This document shows, piece after piece, positions 48,300 to 60,844 of a stretch of 64,000 nt of DNA; position 1 is the stretch's first letter; every line of letters starts with the position of its first letter. The position numbers and the translations under genes are program-made. The DNA comes from Strongyloides papillosus (Eukaryota; Nematoda; Chromadorea; Rhabditida; Strongyloididae). The stretch is from NCBI GenBank assembly GCA_005656395.1, contig SRSI01000079.1, positions 2,356,001-2,420,000 of the forward strand, in the 5' to 3' direction. The notes below the pieces were generated by a model, which was given only the letters and a program-made list of their open reading frames with translations, made no database searches and was not told where the DNA came from.

Positions 48300-48930
48300 A
48301 TACAAAGTTTCTCTTAGATCAATTGTTTTAATTGCTACATCAGAAGGAATTCTCAAAATGTTGAATAGAGGTAAAATATTATTAATTTTTTAAAAAACAG
48401 TAGCAATGGAAGAAGCTGGTAGAATGTTTTAAAATGACTTTTTCGAGAATTTAATGAAGCTCAATTTTATAAGATTTAGAAGATAATTGTTTCGTCAAAC
48501 TCAATAATTAATTTAGAACAATAAAGTTTAAATTGTTGGATAAAACTATGTTGAAAAGATTAAGAATATCATAGAGCTATTGGTGATAATATTTGTAGTA
48601 TCATGTTACCAGCTCCGATTCATGAAACAAAATTGTGTGCATTACTTAGTTTATTACATGAATCACAATAAAATCTTGAAAGAACAATTATTTTTGTCAG
48701 AAAAAAGGAAATTTCCGTAGAATTATCAGCAGTTATTAGCATAGACAATGAATGTCTTTATGGAGATCTTCAGCAATATGAGCTTTCCGATTTAATAAAA
48801 AAACTTTTGTTCCAAAAACATTATCGTTGTTAGTACAGATATAGCATCAAGAGGATAAACTAATTTTTTATGATCTCTCAATTAAACCAACAGCTTTACT
48901 ATAATAAAATTGGGTACTACAAAATCCAGT
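48300..48930 (+). pseudogene. Decayed DEAD-box RNA helicase copy
   Basis: Helicase motifs appear in the right order on + but in different frames and with stops. At 48325-48380 VLIATSEGILKMLNRGKI corresponds to the ATPGR motif region. At 48406-48426 MEEAGRM corresponds to the DEAD box LDEADRM, with both acidic key positions altered. At 48678-48707 ERTIIFVRKK matches motif IV. At 48817-48855 NIIVVSTDIASRG matches motif V, followed at once by a stop. Frame changes and stops between them exclude a working enzyme. It resembles DDX3/Vasa-type helicases. The upstream part is too degraded to delimit, and I cannot tell a retrocopy from a decayed duplicate. Confidence 0.72.
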
Positions 48931-49885
48931 TCAACACATTTCATATAAGAACCAATGAATTTAAACTTACACACTTTCTTTATTAGAAATTTTTAGTTTT
49001 TAGTAATTAAATTCTAAAAACATTCACAAATGTCAACGTTTTAGTTTTTATTATGGAAAAACTATAAAAAATTAGATAAATTTTTAAAGGTATAATATAA
49101 ATAAATTTGTAAGACGCACTTTTTATATATAATAAAATTTTATTTTGCCGTATTTTGTTCTATTTCCTAAAGAAATATATTGTTTATAACGAAGTGAAAA
49201 TTGTGGTTGGCGAATTAACTAAATTAATTTAAAATTTTTACAATAATTTTTTTAATAATCTTTTATAAACATATTTCCGGAACATTTTCTAATATCATTA
49301 TTTAAAAAAATTTATCTTTTTTTAAAAATTCGAAATCTTACAATATTGTATAGTATTACAACATTTCTAGTAGTAAATATACAACTTATGAGCATAAAAT
49401 GTTACAAAATTGGTAAAGAAAAATTTTTAAAATATTTCTAAATAATAATTTACTATTCAAATAGTATATTTTGTCAAAAAAAAAACCTTTTTTTACTTTA
49501 TTTTTGTCGTATACCTAATAGTTCTTTTTTATTATATATATTGTCACGTACCATGTGTAAAAAAAACGATGACAATCATATATATATAAAGGCCAGATTA
49601 AAAAAAGAAACAGTTTTTAAGTTCATATCAATTTTAATTATAAAATTGTCATAATAAGCATTTGTCCTGTATTATAAAATTTACGATTTCCATGTTTTTG
49701 CAATAGTTTTTTATTAATTTGTGCATATGCAATTTCGTAAGATTGCAGTATTTATTTCACTATGTCCTCATATTCAAAAATTACTTGTACGAGCTAACAA
49801 TTAAATTAAGAGCAGTAAATGCAAAAGACAATGTTCTCATTATGCATAATCCAAATTTAATCATAAAAGGTCAAAATGACTGTCT
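48931..49885. other. 955-bp AT-rich spacer 3' of TRAPPC9 N-half
   Basis: No gene is supported. On the minus strand an AATAAA (plus TTTATT near 49709) lies ~175 nt past the TAA that ends the unspliced TRAPPC9 N-terminal frame, so a transcript could end here. Confidence 0.35.
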
Positions 49886-51807
49886 TTACGGTGTATATCG
49901 GCGTGCAACTACAGGTTTGAAATGACACTTATTCATTTTGTGTGTATCACCATAACCTCCACTTTTTGTGATTATATTAATATCCAAATTATTTTTTAAT
50001 GGTTTCAACTCAACACCTATAATTTTTGGAAATCTTGTCCATTGAACTGCAGGTATAAGAACATTACAGTAATCTAATTGTATGATCTGATTTAAATTAT
50101 GTTTATCTTCTAATTTATTTGTTAATTTTTTTAATTCTTCCAACATTGAATCTATAGCTTTTTGATCTAGTAATTCATAGTAATTTTGAAGTAGAAAACA
50201 TAGATGTCGTATTGATGAGTGAACTAAACCACCTCGTAATGAGGACATAAAAACTTCTTGAATAGCTTTGACTTGTATTTGACTAGGTCCTGATATACTA
50301 CTATTTACCTCTTTTTTATTGATATCTAATGGTGATTTTAGTTGTATACCATATCCAGTTAATGTATTATATAATAATGGATAAACATTTTTGTAATCAT
50401 TTTCTGTTCTTGGTTCTTCATCACTTACATGTAGTCTAAATAAAACAGCAAGTCTTGAAAAAAAGGCATGTTTTCTTTTAAAATTCATTTCTTTGAAAAT
50501 AATTGAACAATCAACACATATGGAACTTTTTTCGAAGTTATTAAATGTAACAAAACTATCATCTAGGTATTTTCCAATGTGTTCTCTAAGAAATGCTTCG
50601 CATCTAATATAATCATGCTCCCAAAATAATAATGATGCTGCTTTGATGACACATTGATATTCTATTTTTGCAGAGTATGAAAATCTTTCAAAGTTTTCTA
50701 TTGATTGTATAAATTTATCCATTATGCTAGGAATATCCAGAAACCCTCTATTACCAATAGTCAATTTTCCAATATTTTTTAGAAATCCTTTAAATTTTAC
50801 TCTTTCATCTGAACTTGTGTTTAAACTTTTCGTTGATTCATCTGAATTCCTTCTAGAATGTCTTCTAATACTCTTATACGATCCATCACTATCTTTGGCA
50901 TCAAAATCATTTATTGTATGATTTCTCTGAACAGTGTTTTTCTTACCTTCAATTAAGGGTTCGTTACCAATTAAGGAATAATAACTCGCAACAGCTAATC
51001 CTTCATATGCTGCAGCAAGCCATAATAAATCATTTGCACTTTTTAGATTTTCTATTGCCGTATTATAAATGTCAACAGCTTTTGCTGGTAACCCAAGAAG
51101 CATGTGAAGATCACCAACTTGTTTTTTTAATCTTCCGATACATTTTTTTTTATAACTTTTTGATTGTTTATCTAAACCAACCTGATATTTCTCTTCTCCT
51201 GATAACAATGGACATCTTTTAACTTCATTTGTGTCTTCAAGACGTTTACTTTGTAAAATAATAATTACATTTTTTAGTAATCCTTGAATATCATAATTAA
51301 ATGTTGGAGCTTCTTTGAAACTTTCATAGTAAATAATTTCTCTTAAATTTTCTCCATCAATTTCTTGTTTTTCACCACCAAATATTAGAAGTCTATTATC
51401 AACTAAGGCATCTTCATCACAATTTTTTTTAATATTCTTATACCTTTCATATATCTCGCTAATATTATTTTTCTCGTTTAAAAAAGCTACACCAATAACA
51501 GCAAATATCCTTCTGTAGACTTGAAGATTAGCAAATTTCAGATTCAATGGATCATTTTGTGTAACAAATTTAATATATACATAATGAGGTTCTTGATCCC
51601 CAACTAAAATTATATAAAAATCATTTATTATACTTTCAACAAACCCTTCTTAACTGAGTGGTCATTCAATCGATTTAGTAATTTATAAAAACTAGATTCA
51701 CCACCAATCAAAATATCTTCACCTAAATTTACAACTAATATTTGTATTTGTTGATGATCCTCTAATCCAGGAAAACCTGGTGCAATCCTTAGCGAATTTA
51801 TTTTCAT
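49886..51807 (-). CDS. trpp-9: TRAPPC9 (Trs120/NIBP), N-terminal half, 2 exons
   Basis: The exons are 51645-51807 (starting MKINSLRIAPGFPGL) and 49886-51603; the GTTTGT donor and TTTTAG acceptor join in phase 1. The product has about 627 residues. It follows the TPR-like N-terminal half of TRAPPC9: LVVNLGEDILI, RLLIFGGE, LQSKRLED, then KKKCIGRLKKQVGDLHMLLG, and ANDLLWLAAAYEGLAVASYYSL, with a basic disordered insert near RRHSRRNSDESTKSL. Conserved sequence ends at KCHFKP (49913). Beyond it lie a possible donor, CCT|GTAGTT, and seven more codons before TAA. In relatives the next residues are FIYSP, which here occur only in the other half 5.3 kb away. The fragment could make a truncated subunit or be the 5' part of a gene with an unusually long intron. 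Confidence 0.87.
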
Positions 51808-52117
51808 CTTACAATCTAATCATGTGGAAAAAAACTACACTGTATTGTAGAAATAAATATTTATAAATAAATTCTTTTATATATTTGTTAACTGATAAAA
51901 CCAATGACAAAATATTTAAACAAAAATTGTTGGAGTAATGTTACTATAATACAAAATCACTACTGACCAATGAATGATAATCTTTTTAGATAAACAGTAT
52001 ATAAACTAAATATGCACATCATATCACTTTATTCTATTAATAAACAATATACACTCGATATAATACAATTATTAAAATACAACAAAAAAAAACAATAACA
52101 ATATAAACAAACAATAA
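51808..52117. other. 310-bp spacer
   Basis: AT-rich, lying between the TRAPPC9 start and the 3' end of the next minus-strand gene. No gene is seen. Confidence 0.35.
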
Positions 52118-53298
52118 CTAACACAAGGGGGTACATGAAAGGGTTACTTTGGAGATTGTGTAACCAGTATTGTAGTTTAGAAGATCCTCCATATGGGTGG
52201 ATAGTGCTTTCATGATCTCAGAAGATTCTTTAAATGATGTAAATGACTCTGCTAAGGAAATCCAAGATTGTGTCCAAATGTAAAATCTTCTTAGCAGATC
52301 ATGGCATGAGTCATCCCAAACAAACTTATGGAAGTGTGAGTCCAAAAGAATACTGGCGAATTCAATCAAATTCCCAAATGAACTATCTTGGTTTTTGTTG
52401 AAAGGCATACAGATCAACCAGTTTAATAACTTTACAGCATCATCCACTGATAAATGTTCATCGAGTTCAGCAGCCAGCATGTTTGATCCGAATCCTTTGG
52501 ACAGAAGTTTTTTAAAAAATTCAAATCCACTATCATCATTCATCTCAACTGAGAATTTTATGAGTTTAGTGAATGCCTTGTTAGTTAGAGAAGAAGAACT
52601 TTCACACACCAATAATTCAAGAATCTCCAAATCTTTACTGTCTGATAACTTCTCTAACAACTTAGAATAATTTTCTACAGAAAGGAAATTTCCATGTAAC
52701 GCTGCCTTTAGTATTGGAAGTCCCTTTTTGTGGTTCTTCAAAATTAGATCTATCAGGTGGTCTTGCTCCTCATCACTCAACGGATCAATCAGAAGAGTTG
52801 AAGACTTAAGGAATTCTTGAAATCCCTTATTCAATTCATCCCAATTTATTTTTTCTTTATGATTCAAAACTTTCCGCAACTTCTGGACAATGAAGGGAGT
52901 CTCAGACACTTCAACAAGTTCCTTGCTAAAGCCTTCGAAGATTTTGACAGGCTCTCTATCTTTTTTTCCAACAGCAATACCATCTTTTGGTAGTTTAAGA
53001 GACAACTCCCCAACATATGATGGCGATTCCATTACTAGTACACCATTATCACTATCATATTTTATAGTTTCGGGTTTTGAGCAATCTGGCCAAGAGAATT
53101 CCTTCTTCCCGACAACGACATCACTACCTCGAGATCTTTTCACAATTACGAGGTTTAGTGAATTTCCGGTATCTAAAAAATTAAAATTTTTAGAAAACTA
53201 CATGGCAACTTACCTGATTTGCAATTTTTATCAGCAGCAGAAAATTCAAACAATCCATAGAAATCGTCCACAAGCTTACACTCCTTGAAAGTAGACAT
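52118..53298 (-). CDS. Uncharacterised helical protein, 2 exons
   Basis: The exons are 53214-53298 (MSTFKECKLVDDFYGLFEF...) and 52118-53172. The TCAG|GTAAGT donor and TTTTTTAG acceptor join in phase 1, giving 379 residues. The first third is strand-like with a basic KRSRGSD stretch; the remainder is a chain of amphipathic helices (LIDLILKNHKKGLPILKAAL, LEILELLVCESSSSLTNKAF) ending in a Cys near the C-terminus. There is no signal peptide or membrane span. The helical part, including the LLDSHFHKFVW element, faintly recalls the C-terminal region of the ribosome-biogenesis factor NOL11/Utp8, but that is a weak impression. Splicing and codon use support a real gene. Confidence 0.62.
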
Positions 53299-53476
53299 TG
53301 CAAGTAGTTATTAAAAATAATATAAAAGTGGGAAATAGTATTAATAACAAAGAAGTCTTTCGTCACGAGACAAAGCAACAGAACAATTCTCCAAAAACAT
53401 ACAGTAGAATTTATTTTTTTTAAAGTTTATATCATTTTTATTGATAATTTAAATATTATGGTATTAACAATGATTA

Positions 53477-55471
53477 TCATAGATACATCGGATCATCGTA
53501 AGAACATATCTCTAAGTAGACTTGTCCTACTGTTTTTTCTATATTTTTGTTTTTTATTGTTAGGTTTAAGTTGTATGAGTGTTTGTCGTTTTCGACACGC
53601 TCAGTGAATTTTCTCTCTCCCAATAGGATTTTTCTTTTATGCTGTTGTCTCCATAATTGGATAGTGAATGTCTTCTCCCACATTAAACTATGGAATATGA
53701 AGTGTTCTTCAAAATTCAAAGCATTCGTCAATTTTCTTGATTTTACCCGTTGACCATTTGATTTTATAATACAATAATGTATACAATAATTGGGTTGTTT
53801 TTCTTCAAGTTCAAAATTTTGAACCGTAATTCTTATAATACATTTTGGTGGATAACAACTAAAAACTTTTGATGGATGATAAATATGATTTTGGAGGCAA
53901 CGGATTTTGCTACAACCTTTGGTAAAGACTCTTAGTAAGTATTTTGCTGTTTCTTTTGGAGCATATGTTGATGGAATAACTATATATCTTCCTTTTTTGA
54001 GATTCTGTAAATGGAGATAGGTACTTCTGGATGGTGTATAATCGGAAGTGGCAATAACTTCTAGAGGTTGATGTATACGGCATTCTCTATTTATTTCTAC
54101 CCGCATAACATAAATACCAATTGTTACAAATGATTCACGTTCCTTGACACCTTCACTTTCGTCTTTTTGTGTTAATGCAAGAATAGCATCATTGTCATCA
54201 GAGGTTACATCAAACATATATTGAGGATTTAGACAACAAGTTGCTTGGAAATTCAAACATCCACCAGCTCTATCATTTGGAGCACCGCTCTTACCACCGT
54301 TATTCGACCATTGGTCTATAAATCGAGATTCTTTAAATGATGGATCGGAACATTCTGGATTTGAGGTATTAAAAAGTCTACAAACACTAATATCTGTAAA
54401 ATAATTTATAAATTCATTAAATGGCATCCAAAATTCTCCGTCCTCCTCAACAGTTATGCCTAAATCTGCTTTTTGCGAGTCAGTTACTTGATTCCACTCT
54501 TCAGATCCATCGGACCACGAACCATTCCATTCTTTTTCTCCCCATGGATTTTGAAGTCGTATCATCATTTTTCTTTCAAATTTACTAAAATATTTGAATG
54601 AAGCATTCTTTGCATCCAAATCTATGTAACGGACTGCGGTGACAGCATAAGCGTGTCCTTTTACTAATCCACATTCTAAACTTTGTTCAATCTCTTCTTT
54701 ATTTTGAGCCTAAAATTAAATAAAAGATAAGAAAAAGGTTAATATTAAAATAATTACCGCTATTGCTGCAACGAGAAGTGCTCCATTGTCAAATTCACGC
54801 TGTAGATGTTTAAATAATTTATTGATTTTACTTCCTTTAATTGATGGGTTATTCATAAATTTATTTATACGAATTGTCTCCGGAACACCACCTGAAACAT
54901 CAAGTAAAGCATCAGCTAATTGTCCACCAACTAAATTTTCATAACAACCGAATAATTTTGCAAATGCTTTTTCAAGGAGGGCAGACCAAAATTCATTTGA
55001 TGATTTAGAACGTGCAAAAAGGAGTTCACCATCTTTAGTTGGTAGTAAATCATCAATGACTACCTCAAGCCACTCTCCAAAACGCCAAAAACAAAACCTA
55101 AAACAACCAGTATATATATTTCCTTTTCTCCATTCCTGATCTTGTTCATTTGGTATAACTTTTTTCATTAAATACTTATTATGAGTTAAAGCAGATGATG
55201 CAGATACAAACCAACAATTCCCTAGTATTCCTTGGGTAACATCATTTGGTTCGGCACCTTCAACAAATAATTGAGGATTTGAAACGAGTTCACCAGGTCT
55301 TTTCCAAATAATATCACTACTTTTTTTTTCATCCAAAAATAATGATGCATTTGTTGGTGGAAATTCAATATCTACAAACAGAGATTTTTTTTTAATACAT
55401 TCTGCTCTAATTTTTTCATAATTTTGGTTTTTAAAGAGTCTTCTCTTATCTAAATTACTCTTCCTACCCAT
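53477..55471 (-). CDS. tra-3: Calpain-5/TRA-3 type cysteine protease, 2 exons
   Basis: The exons are 54758-55471 and 53477-54709 (48-nt intron, phase 0); the protein has 648 residues, close to human CAPN5. The catalytic triad is intact: Cys86 in GNCWFV, His257 in KGHAYAV, Asn292 in NPWGE. The N-terminal RRLFKNQNYEKI and LPTKDGELLFARS are typical of this subgroup. After the CBSW (domain III) region comes a C2 domain (ITVQNFELEE ... VGQVYLEICSYD) instead of penta-EF hands, which defines the CAPN5/6/TRA-3 class. In C. elegans TRA-3 promotes female development by cleaving TRA-2A; whether it has that role here is unknown. Calcium-dependent activity is expected. Confidence 0.94.
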
Positions 55472-56294
55472 ATTTTATTATCAATTATCTAAAAAAAATA
55501 TGATAATTAAAATGTATACATAAAAATAACTTTTAAACATTAAAAATATCACATGAGAATTTAATATTAATTAAAAAAAAACAAATGATTTATTAAAATA
55601 TGTAGGAAATAAATTTTTAATCAACTTTTCCTTTCATAAATCATCATAACGTCATTTTTATAAATTGTCATAGATTAAAATATATATACAATGTACCAAC
55701 GTATTTTTCACAATCCTTATCATCCTCTCCTCCACTTCTTATAGAAGGTTAGAAAAAGAAAAAGTGTAAATGCTTAGTGATTGAATAAATAATTACAATG
55801 TAAAATAGGAAAGTAAATATAGATAAGGAAATAAACACAATATCCATAATTATTTTAAAATACCTTCTAATCTTTTTTCATTTCCTAAATTTTTTAACAT
55901 TAATTTCGAAAATCATTGATAGTAAGTTTTTATTTAATGAAACGTTAATAATTATTATATATGTACAATATATATATATGAGAGGTCAACTACAAAAATG
56001 TTTATACTTAATCTCACATCAATCTATCTATATATAATTACTATATTAAACATGTGAAGTTTTAGTAATATATTTATTGATAATGGTTAATTTCACAATA
56101 TATTATATAAGGGGAATGGAATTTTAATTATAGTAATGTATAAAAATATATACTATATATTATACTGTTTGATGTAAATCAAAAATTTAATTATATATGG
56201 ATGTCAAAAAAAAAGTTTTGTGCGCATCATTTAAAAAAAGTGATAAATATTTATTTTTATTAAGAAAATAATTAAAAAAGTTTAAATTTATTTA
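55472..56294. other. 823-bp AT-rich intergenic region
   Basis: This lies between the calpain start and the 3' end of the patched-related gene, both on -. It contains TATATA-rich tracts near 55960-55980 and 56140-56160; no gene is supported. Confidence 0.4.
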
Positions 56295-58951
56295 TTATTC
56301 ATGTTTTGTTAGATTATTATAAGGAGATACTGTTGACAATTCTACTCCTTGCTTTAATATTTCATGTTGTAACGCCTTCTGATCATATATTGCTATTTTG
56401 TGATCAAATGTTGAAACAAAACTTCTTACAATAACAGGTAAAAGAAATAGACCATGAAAGATTCCTACACAAACAACAAGAATATTGGTTCTTGCAAACA
56501 TTCTAACAGCATTTGCAGGAACTAACATCATGACAACAATTGCTAGAAATGTTGATGTTCCCGCTTGAACGACAGGCCATCCTATTGCTCCAAGGGAATC
56601 GCTAATCCTTTTATCTGGATGCCTAAATGGAGATCTATATATACGATAACCCACATGTGTAGCAAAATCAATGCATAATCCTATTGACATTAAAATATTA
56701 ACAACAGTTGTTGGATCAAGATCAGCACCCCATAATGATAAGAATCCTGCTGTACCAATATCCATTGAGATCATAATAAATACCACCCAAAAGACTATAG
56801 AACTATTACCAATAAATAATATACAAACACATATCATAGCAAAAATTGCTGTACCAAGTGATGATAATGTTGTTGATTTTAATTCAATCATTTGATCTGA
56901 ATAAAAGTTATTTTCATCAAATACCAATGCTTGAAACTGTGGATAATGGCTTGTTATATTTCTCCATTGTAATAATAATTGCGTTCTAACATTCCAATCT
57001 TTTATTTTAAATGCTGTTGTGAAAAAAAATTTTTTAACATACTTCTTTTTTGGTTCTCCTGGGACTTCTCCCCATTTTAGAAATATTTGCCATTGTGAAT
57101 TAAATGATACCTTTAAAAAGTCTTTTAATTGGTCATAAAATTTTTCATCTTCAACCCAAAAATATTGTTTATAGTTTGAAAATTCTCTTAACCATAATTG
57201 TGTTGAATTTTTACCAATTGAGAATGGTGTAGATTCTAAATCTTCAACCATTCTCATAAATTCCTCTTCTTTTTCGGGTTCTTTACTAAAATCTGGTGCA
57301 TTATTAACATAAACTCTTCCAATAACACCTTCTGACCATATTTTAGATTCTGCACTTTCTAAATAATGAGCTAACGGTGAATCGTCAACAAGAAGACGTG
57401 ATGGTGTTAAATCAGGTTTTAGCAAACTACAACCATAAAACGCTAAATAAATATAAAGTAGATAAATAGAAACAAAAAATATTCGTACTGATTTTTTGCA
57501 TAAAAACGGTGATAATTTGTTAGCAAAAAAGTTATGTGTTGGTGAGATGAAATTTGTAGCTTTTGATAATGCTATCTCTTCTTTTGACATTTTTTTATAA
57601 AATAAAATACAATGATAACCAGCTGCTTCTCTTTTACCACCTAATGCCATAACTGCAGCAAATAATGTTACTTGGTAAAACCAATCAAAGAATATAGCTA
57701 ATGCTATAAATTTACAAAATATTGATATGGCTGGAGTTGTACTGAATGTTCCGATACCAAATGATAAAATTGACGTTAATGATGTTACCGATATTGCTGT
57801 ACCAGCTTCCTCTAAGGACAATGCCATTCTTTTTGATGGAGATAATGTTCTTTTGGTATCTTGCCATGCTCCAAGCATGACATATGTATCATCAACGCCA
57901 ATTGTAAAAGCTAAAAATGGCATTACTGTTACTTGATTAATAAATGGTACGCCAAGAAAAAATAAAACACCAGATGATGATAAAATTGCCATAGATGATA
58001 CGAAAATACCAGTTAAAGCTTCTACTGGTTTGCTACTAATCCAATCTCCTGTCATTGTAGAGCCAACTGTAAATGTAAGTAATAAAAAAACTGTTAACGA
58101 TATATACGGAAAAGTATATGTGGTATTTTTTTGCATTTCATCTTTTAAAATTGATAAACTAAATATTGAATATTTAATTCTTTTAGTATTTTCCTCTAAA
58201 TACTTCCTAATAGATTTTTCAACCGCAACAGAAACCGTTTCAGAGGAATGATCACCTACAGAGCTAACAAAAAATACTAAGTGAACCATTTCAATTTTTT
58301 TAATATTTTTATCACTGTCCAATGTGACACCATAAAAATTTGATGGTAAAAAGATTTTATTTTCAAAAAAATGTAGCATAGGAAATTCAACTCTTACTCG
58401 TGGATCTTTCCTTAATCTTTCAGACTTCATTACACTAAAAAATATTTCAACTTGAGAATTAGCCAAGGAACAAATTTCTAAGTTATGACAAAAACTTTTA
58501 TTCATATTATACTCATTTCCATCTATTGTAAAATTTAAATTCTTTTTAACAAATTGATTAAATTTCATTATTTCGTCAATAGTCTTGTTAACTAAAATAT
58601 TACCATTTTTTTCAATTGATTCCACTGCAATTGCAATATAACTTTGATTGGTTGAGTCACCAGAAAATTCTTTGTGAATTTGATACTCAAAGCGTGATAA
58701 AGAATTTTCCGGGGAATAAAGAAACCGTAAATCGTCTTGTGTTTGGATGAATAGACAACCAAATGATAAAACTACTGTTAGGATTAAAGGACATATTATG
58801 AATGGTTTTGGATTATAAGATATTATTTCTCCATATCTAAATATACAATAATTTCGTTATCATTTTTATAATATAAATTGAAAACATACCTATAAAATGT
58901 TGTGGCTAGAAAATCTTGTAGAATTCCAAAAGGATTCGGGATAAACTTCAT
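56295..58951 (-). CDS. Patched-related (PTR) sterol-sensing-domain protein, 2 exons
   Basis: Exon 1 (58890-58951) encodes MKFIPNPFGILQDFLATTFY; exon 2 (56295-58836) continues RYGEII after a 53-nt intron, for 867 residues. The layout is that of nematode PTR proteins. A first membrane helix (PFIICPLILTVVLSFGCLF) is followed by a lumenal loop with paired cysteines. The sterol-sensing domain has five helices and the GVDDTYVML motif. A second loop and a second helix bundle with ILMSIGLCIDFATHVGY follow. The GxxxD/D pair in each half resembles RND transporter proton-relay positions. PTRs act in cuticle formation, moulting and membrane trafficking. Which of the many C. elegans ptr genes is orthologous cannot be judged here. 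Confidence 0.92.
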
Positions 58952-59394
58952 ATTAAATTTTTATACATATGTAGAAATTTTCCTAATGAATAGAATATAT
59001 TTTTACAATTTAACACAACTGATATTAAAGATGGATGCATGAAAAGGGGTAGATGACCTAAATTGTACCTTCTTTTACATATTTTATGATCGTCATTTCA
59101 CTACGTTCAATATAATAATATTTATAAAAAAAGAATTACAATGATGTTCTACTCTACTACAAGGTATAATGAATTTAATTGCAATGAATTTATTTACATT
59201 TTAATAGTGAAATTATTTTAACTACAATTTTGGTTATCATTATTTTTGTTTATAAACTTTATCGCATCTTTAGACATTTAATTAATTCTCTGTTATTACT
59301 AAAATTTAGACTTTAAGGTTTTCGTTAAATTGTTAGTAAATTAATTAAGTATAATATCAACAATTTATTAATATATTTAGTTTTTTTTTAAGTT
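58952..59394. other. 443-bp intergenic spacer
   Basis: AT-rich, lying between the PTR start and the 3' end of the chemoreceptor gene on the same strand. No gene is seen; it should include the PTR promoter. Confidence 0.35.
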
Positions 59395-60447
59395 TTATTT
59401 TTGTGTATTTTTACTTGACCTCCGAATACTATGTCGTTGAGTTGATAATAATTTAACTGGAGTAATTGAACTTTTTCTAGAAAATGTAAACATATTTTTT
59501 GATATTTCTACTCTTAAATCTTTACTAAAAAAGAAAAAATAAATAAAAACAAATAAATAATTTACCTATAGATCGCAAATATTGGAGTATAAAGAAGTGT
59601 AGCAACATCAAATACAAATGGAGCCGATCGAGTAGCAAATAATTTTAACTCTGAAAATTTTAGAATATCTCCAAGTATACTTAAAACTGTATTTATAAAT
59701 ATCATAAACATTCCCACAAAGTTGATGACTGTATATATTGTTATTGATAATTCAAAATGAGTGTTTTTTTCTGTATCTTTAGATTTTAATTTTAGTATCA
59801 TAAGAATATTTAGTACCAATGACGTTATCGTAATTACAAATAAAATTATCAAATCTTTTACATTTACTATAAGAGCAATAATGGTATCAACATAATTATT
59901 ATATATTCTGTTACATCTTATAATACCATATTGAGAGTTAAAAAATATAAATGGAATTTCAATAATAACAGAAATCAGAAATTGAAATGAAAACATTTTT
60001 ACAATAGTACTGTTTTTCCACATCTAAATTTTTATATATGAAAATATTTTAAAATAAACTCACAGTTAGGAATCTTGTTGGCATACATAATGCTGTATAC
60101 CTGTAAATTGTAAAATACAATGATCCAATATAAATTATATTAGCAAAAACATATTGTGTAAAGAAATCCACTTTAGAAACAATAGAATTTAAAAAAAAAT
60201 TGCTGAATGTGTTAAATCGAGGTAATTTAAAAAATATAAATGCTTGAAAATATGATAATATTGTGAATATTAAGTGAATATATTGGATCTTATAAAATTG
60301 ATTATTAAATAACTTAACTTTCATAAAAAAACCATATGTATATATAATATAGATATAAATATGTAGCAATATTAAAGGGATTCCATACGTTAGTTGAAAA
60401 ATATCAAACCAATTTGGAAGTTTATCACAACTTTTAGTAGAATTCAT
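59395..60447 (-). CDS. Nematode seven-transmembrane chemoreceptor (Srg/Srv-like), 3 exons
   Basis: In gene order the exons are 60064-60447, 59566-60023 and 59395-59524; all junctions keep frame and the product is 323 residues. Seven hydrophobic helices are visible. After helix 3 the junction of exons 1 and 2 creates YRYTALCMPTRFLTMWKN, the R...P...W signature after TM3 of the worm Srg-superfamily receptors in place of the DRY box. The extracellular end starts with an Asn-rich segment and the C-terminus is a short basic tail (RRSSKNTQK). These are expected in chemosensory cilia. Srg against Srv or another subfamily cannot be settled by eye. Confidence 0.82.
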
Positions 60448-60840
60448 TCAATCAAATTTTAGTATTATTCGAGAAAAACTTTTATCAAAATGTTTTTGTG
60501 CTATTTTTAATTAATTAAATTAAACTAGACATAATATTTTAAGGAAGAAAAGCTATTTTTGTTATGAATAACATTTAAATTACCTGTCTCCATCCTAATT
60601 ACACGATAAACTTATTAAAAATACAGTAGTTGTCTCAAAACATTTTTATACATGTTATTTAATAATAATTATTATTTTTAATGATAATATATATTTGCAT
60701 ATTGCGTATATGTAGACAATAGTTTTTTAGTCTTTAAAAAGTTGGTTCAATATTATATAATGATCAGAAATCAACATTATTTTCCAAATAATTATAAAAT
60801 TATTTTAAAAAAAATATTAAATTAAAAAATAATATAATAT
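60448..60840. other. AT-rich spacer upstream of the chemoreceptor
   Basis: Contains A/T runs only; it probably holds the chemoreceptor promoter (the gene reads to the left). No gene is seen. Confidence 0.35.
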
Positions 60841-60844
60841 ATAT

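Noticed and set aside
49719..49925. Plus-strand frame of 68 codons overlapping the end of TRAPPC9 N-half
   Set aside because: Overlaps conserved coding sequence on the other strand and shows no family similarity.
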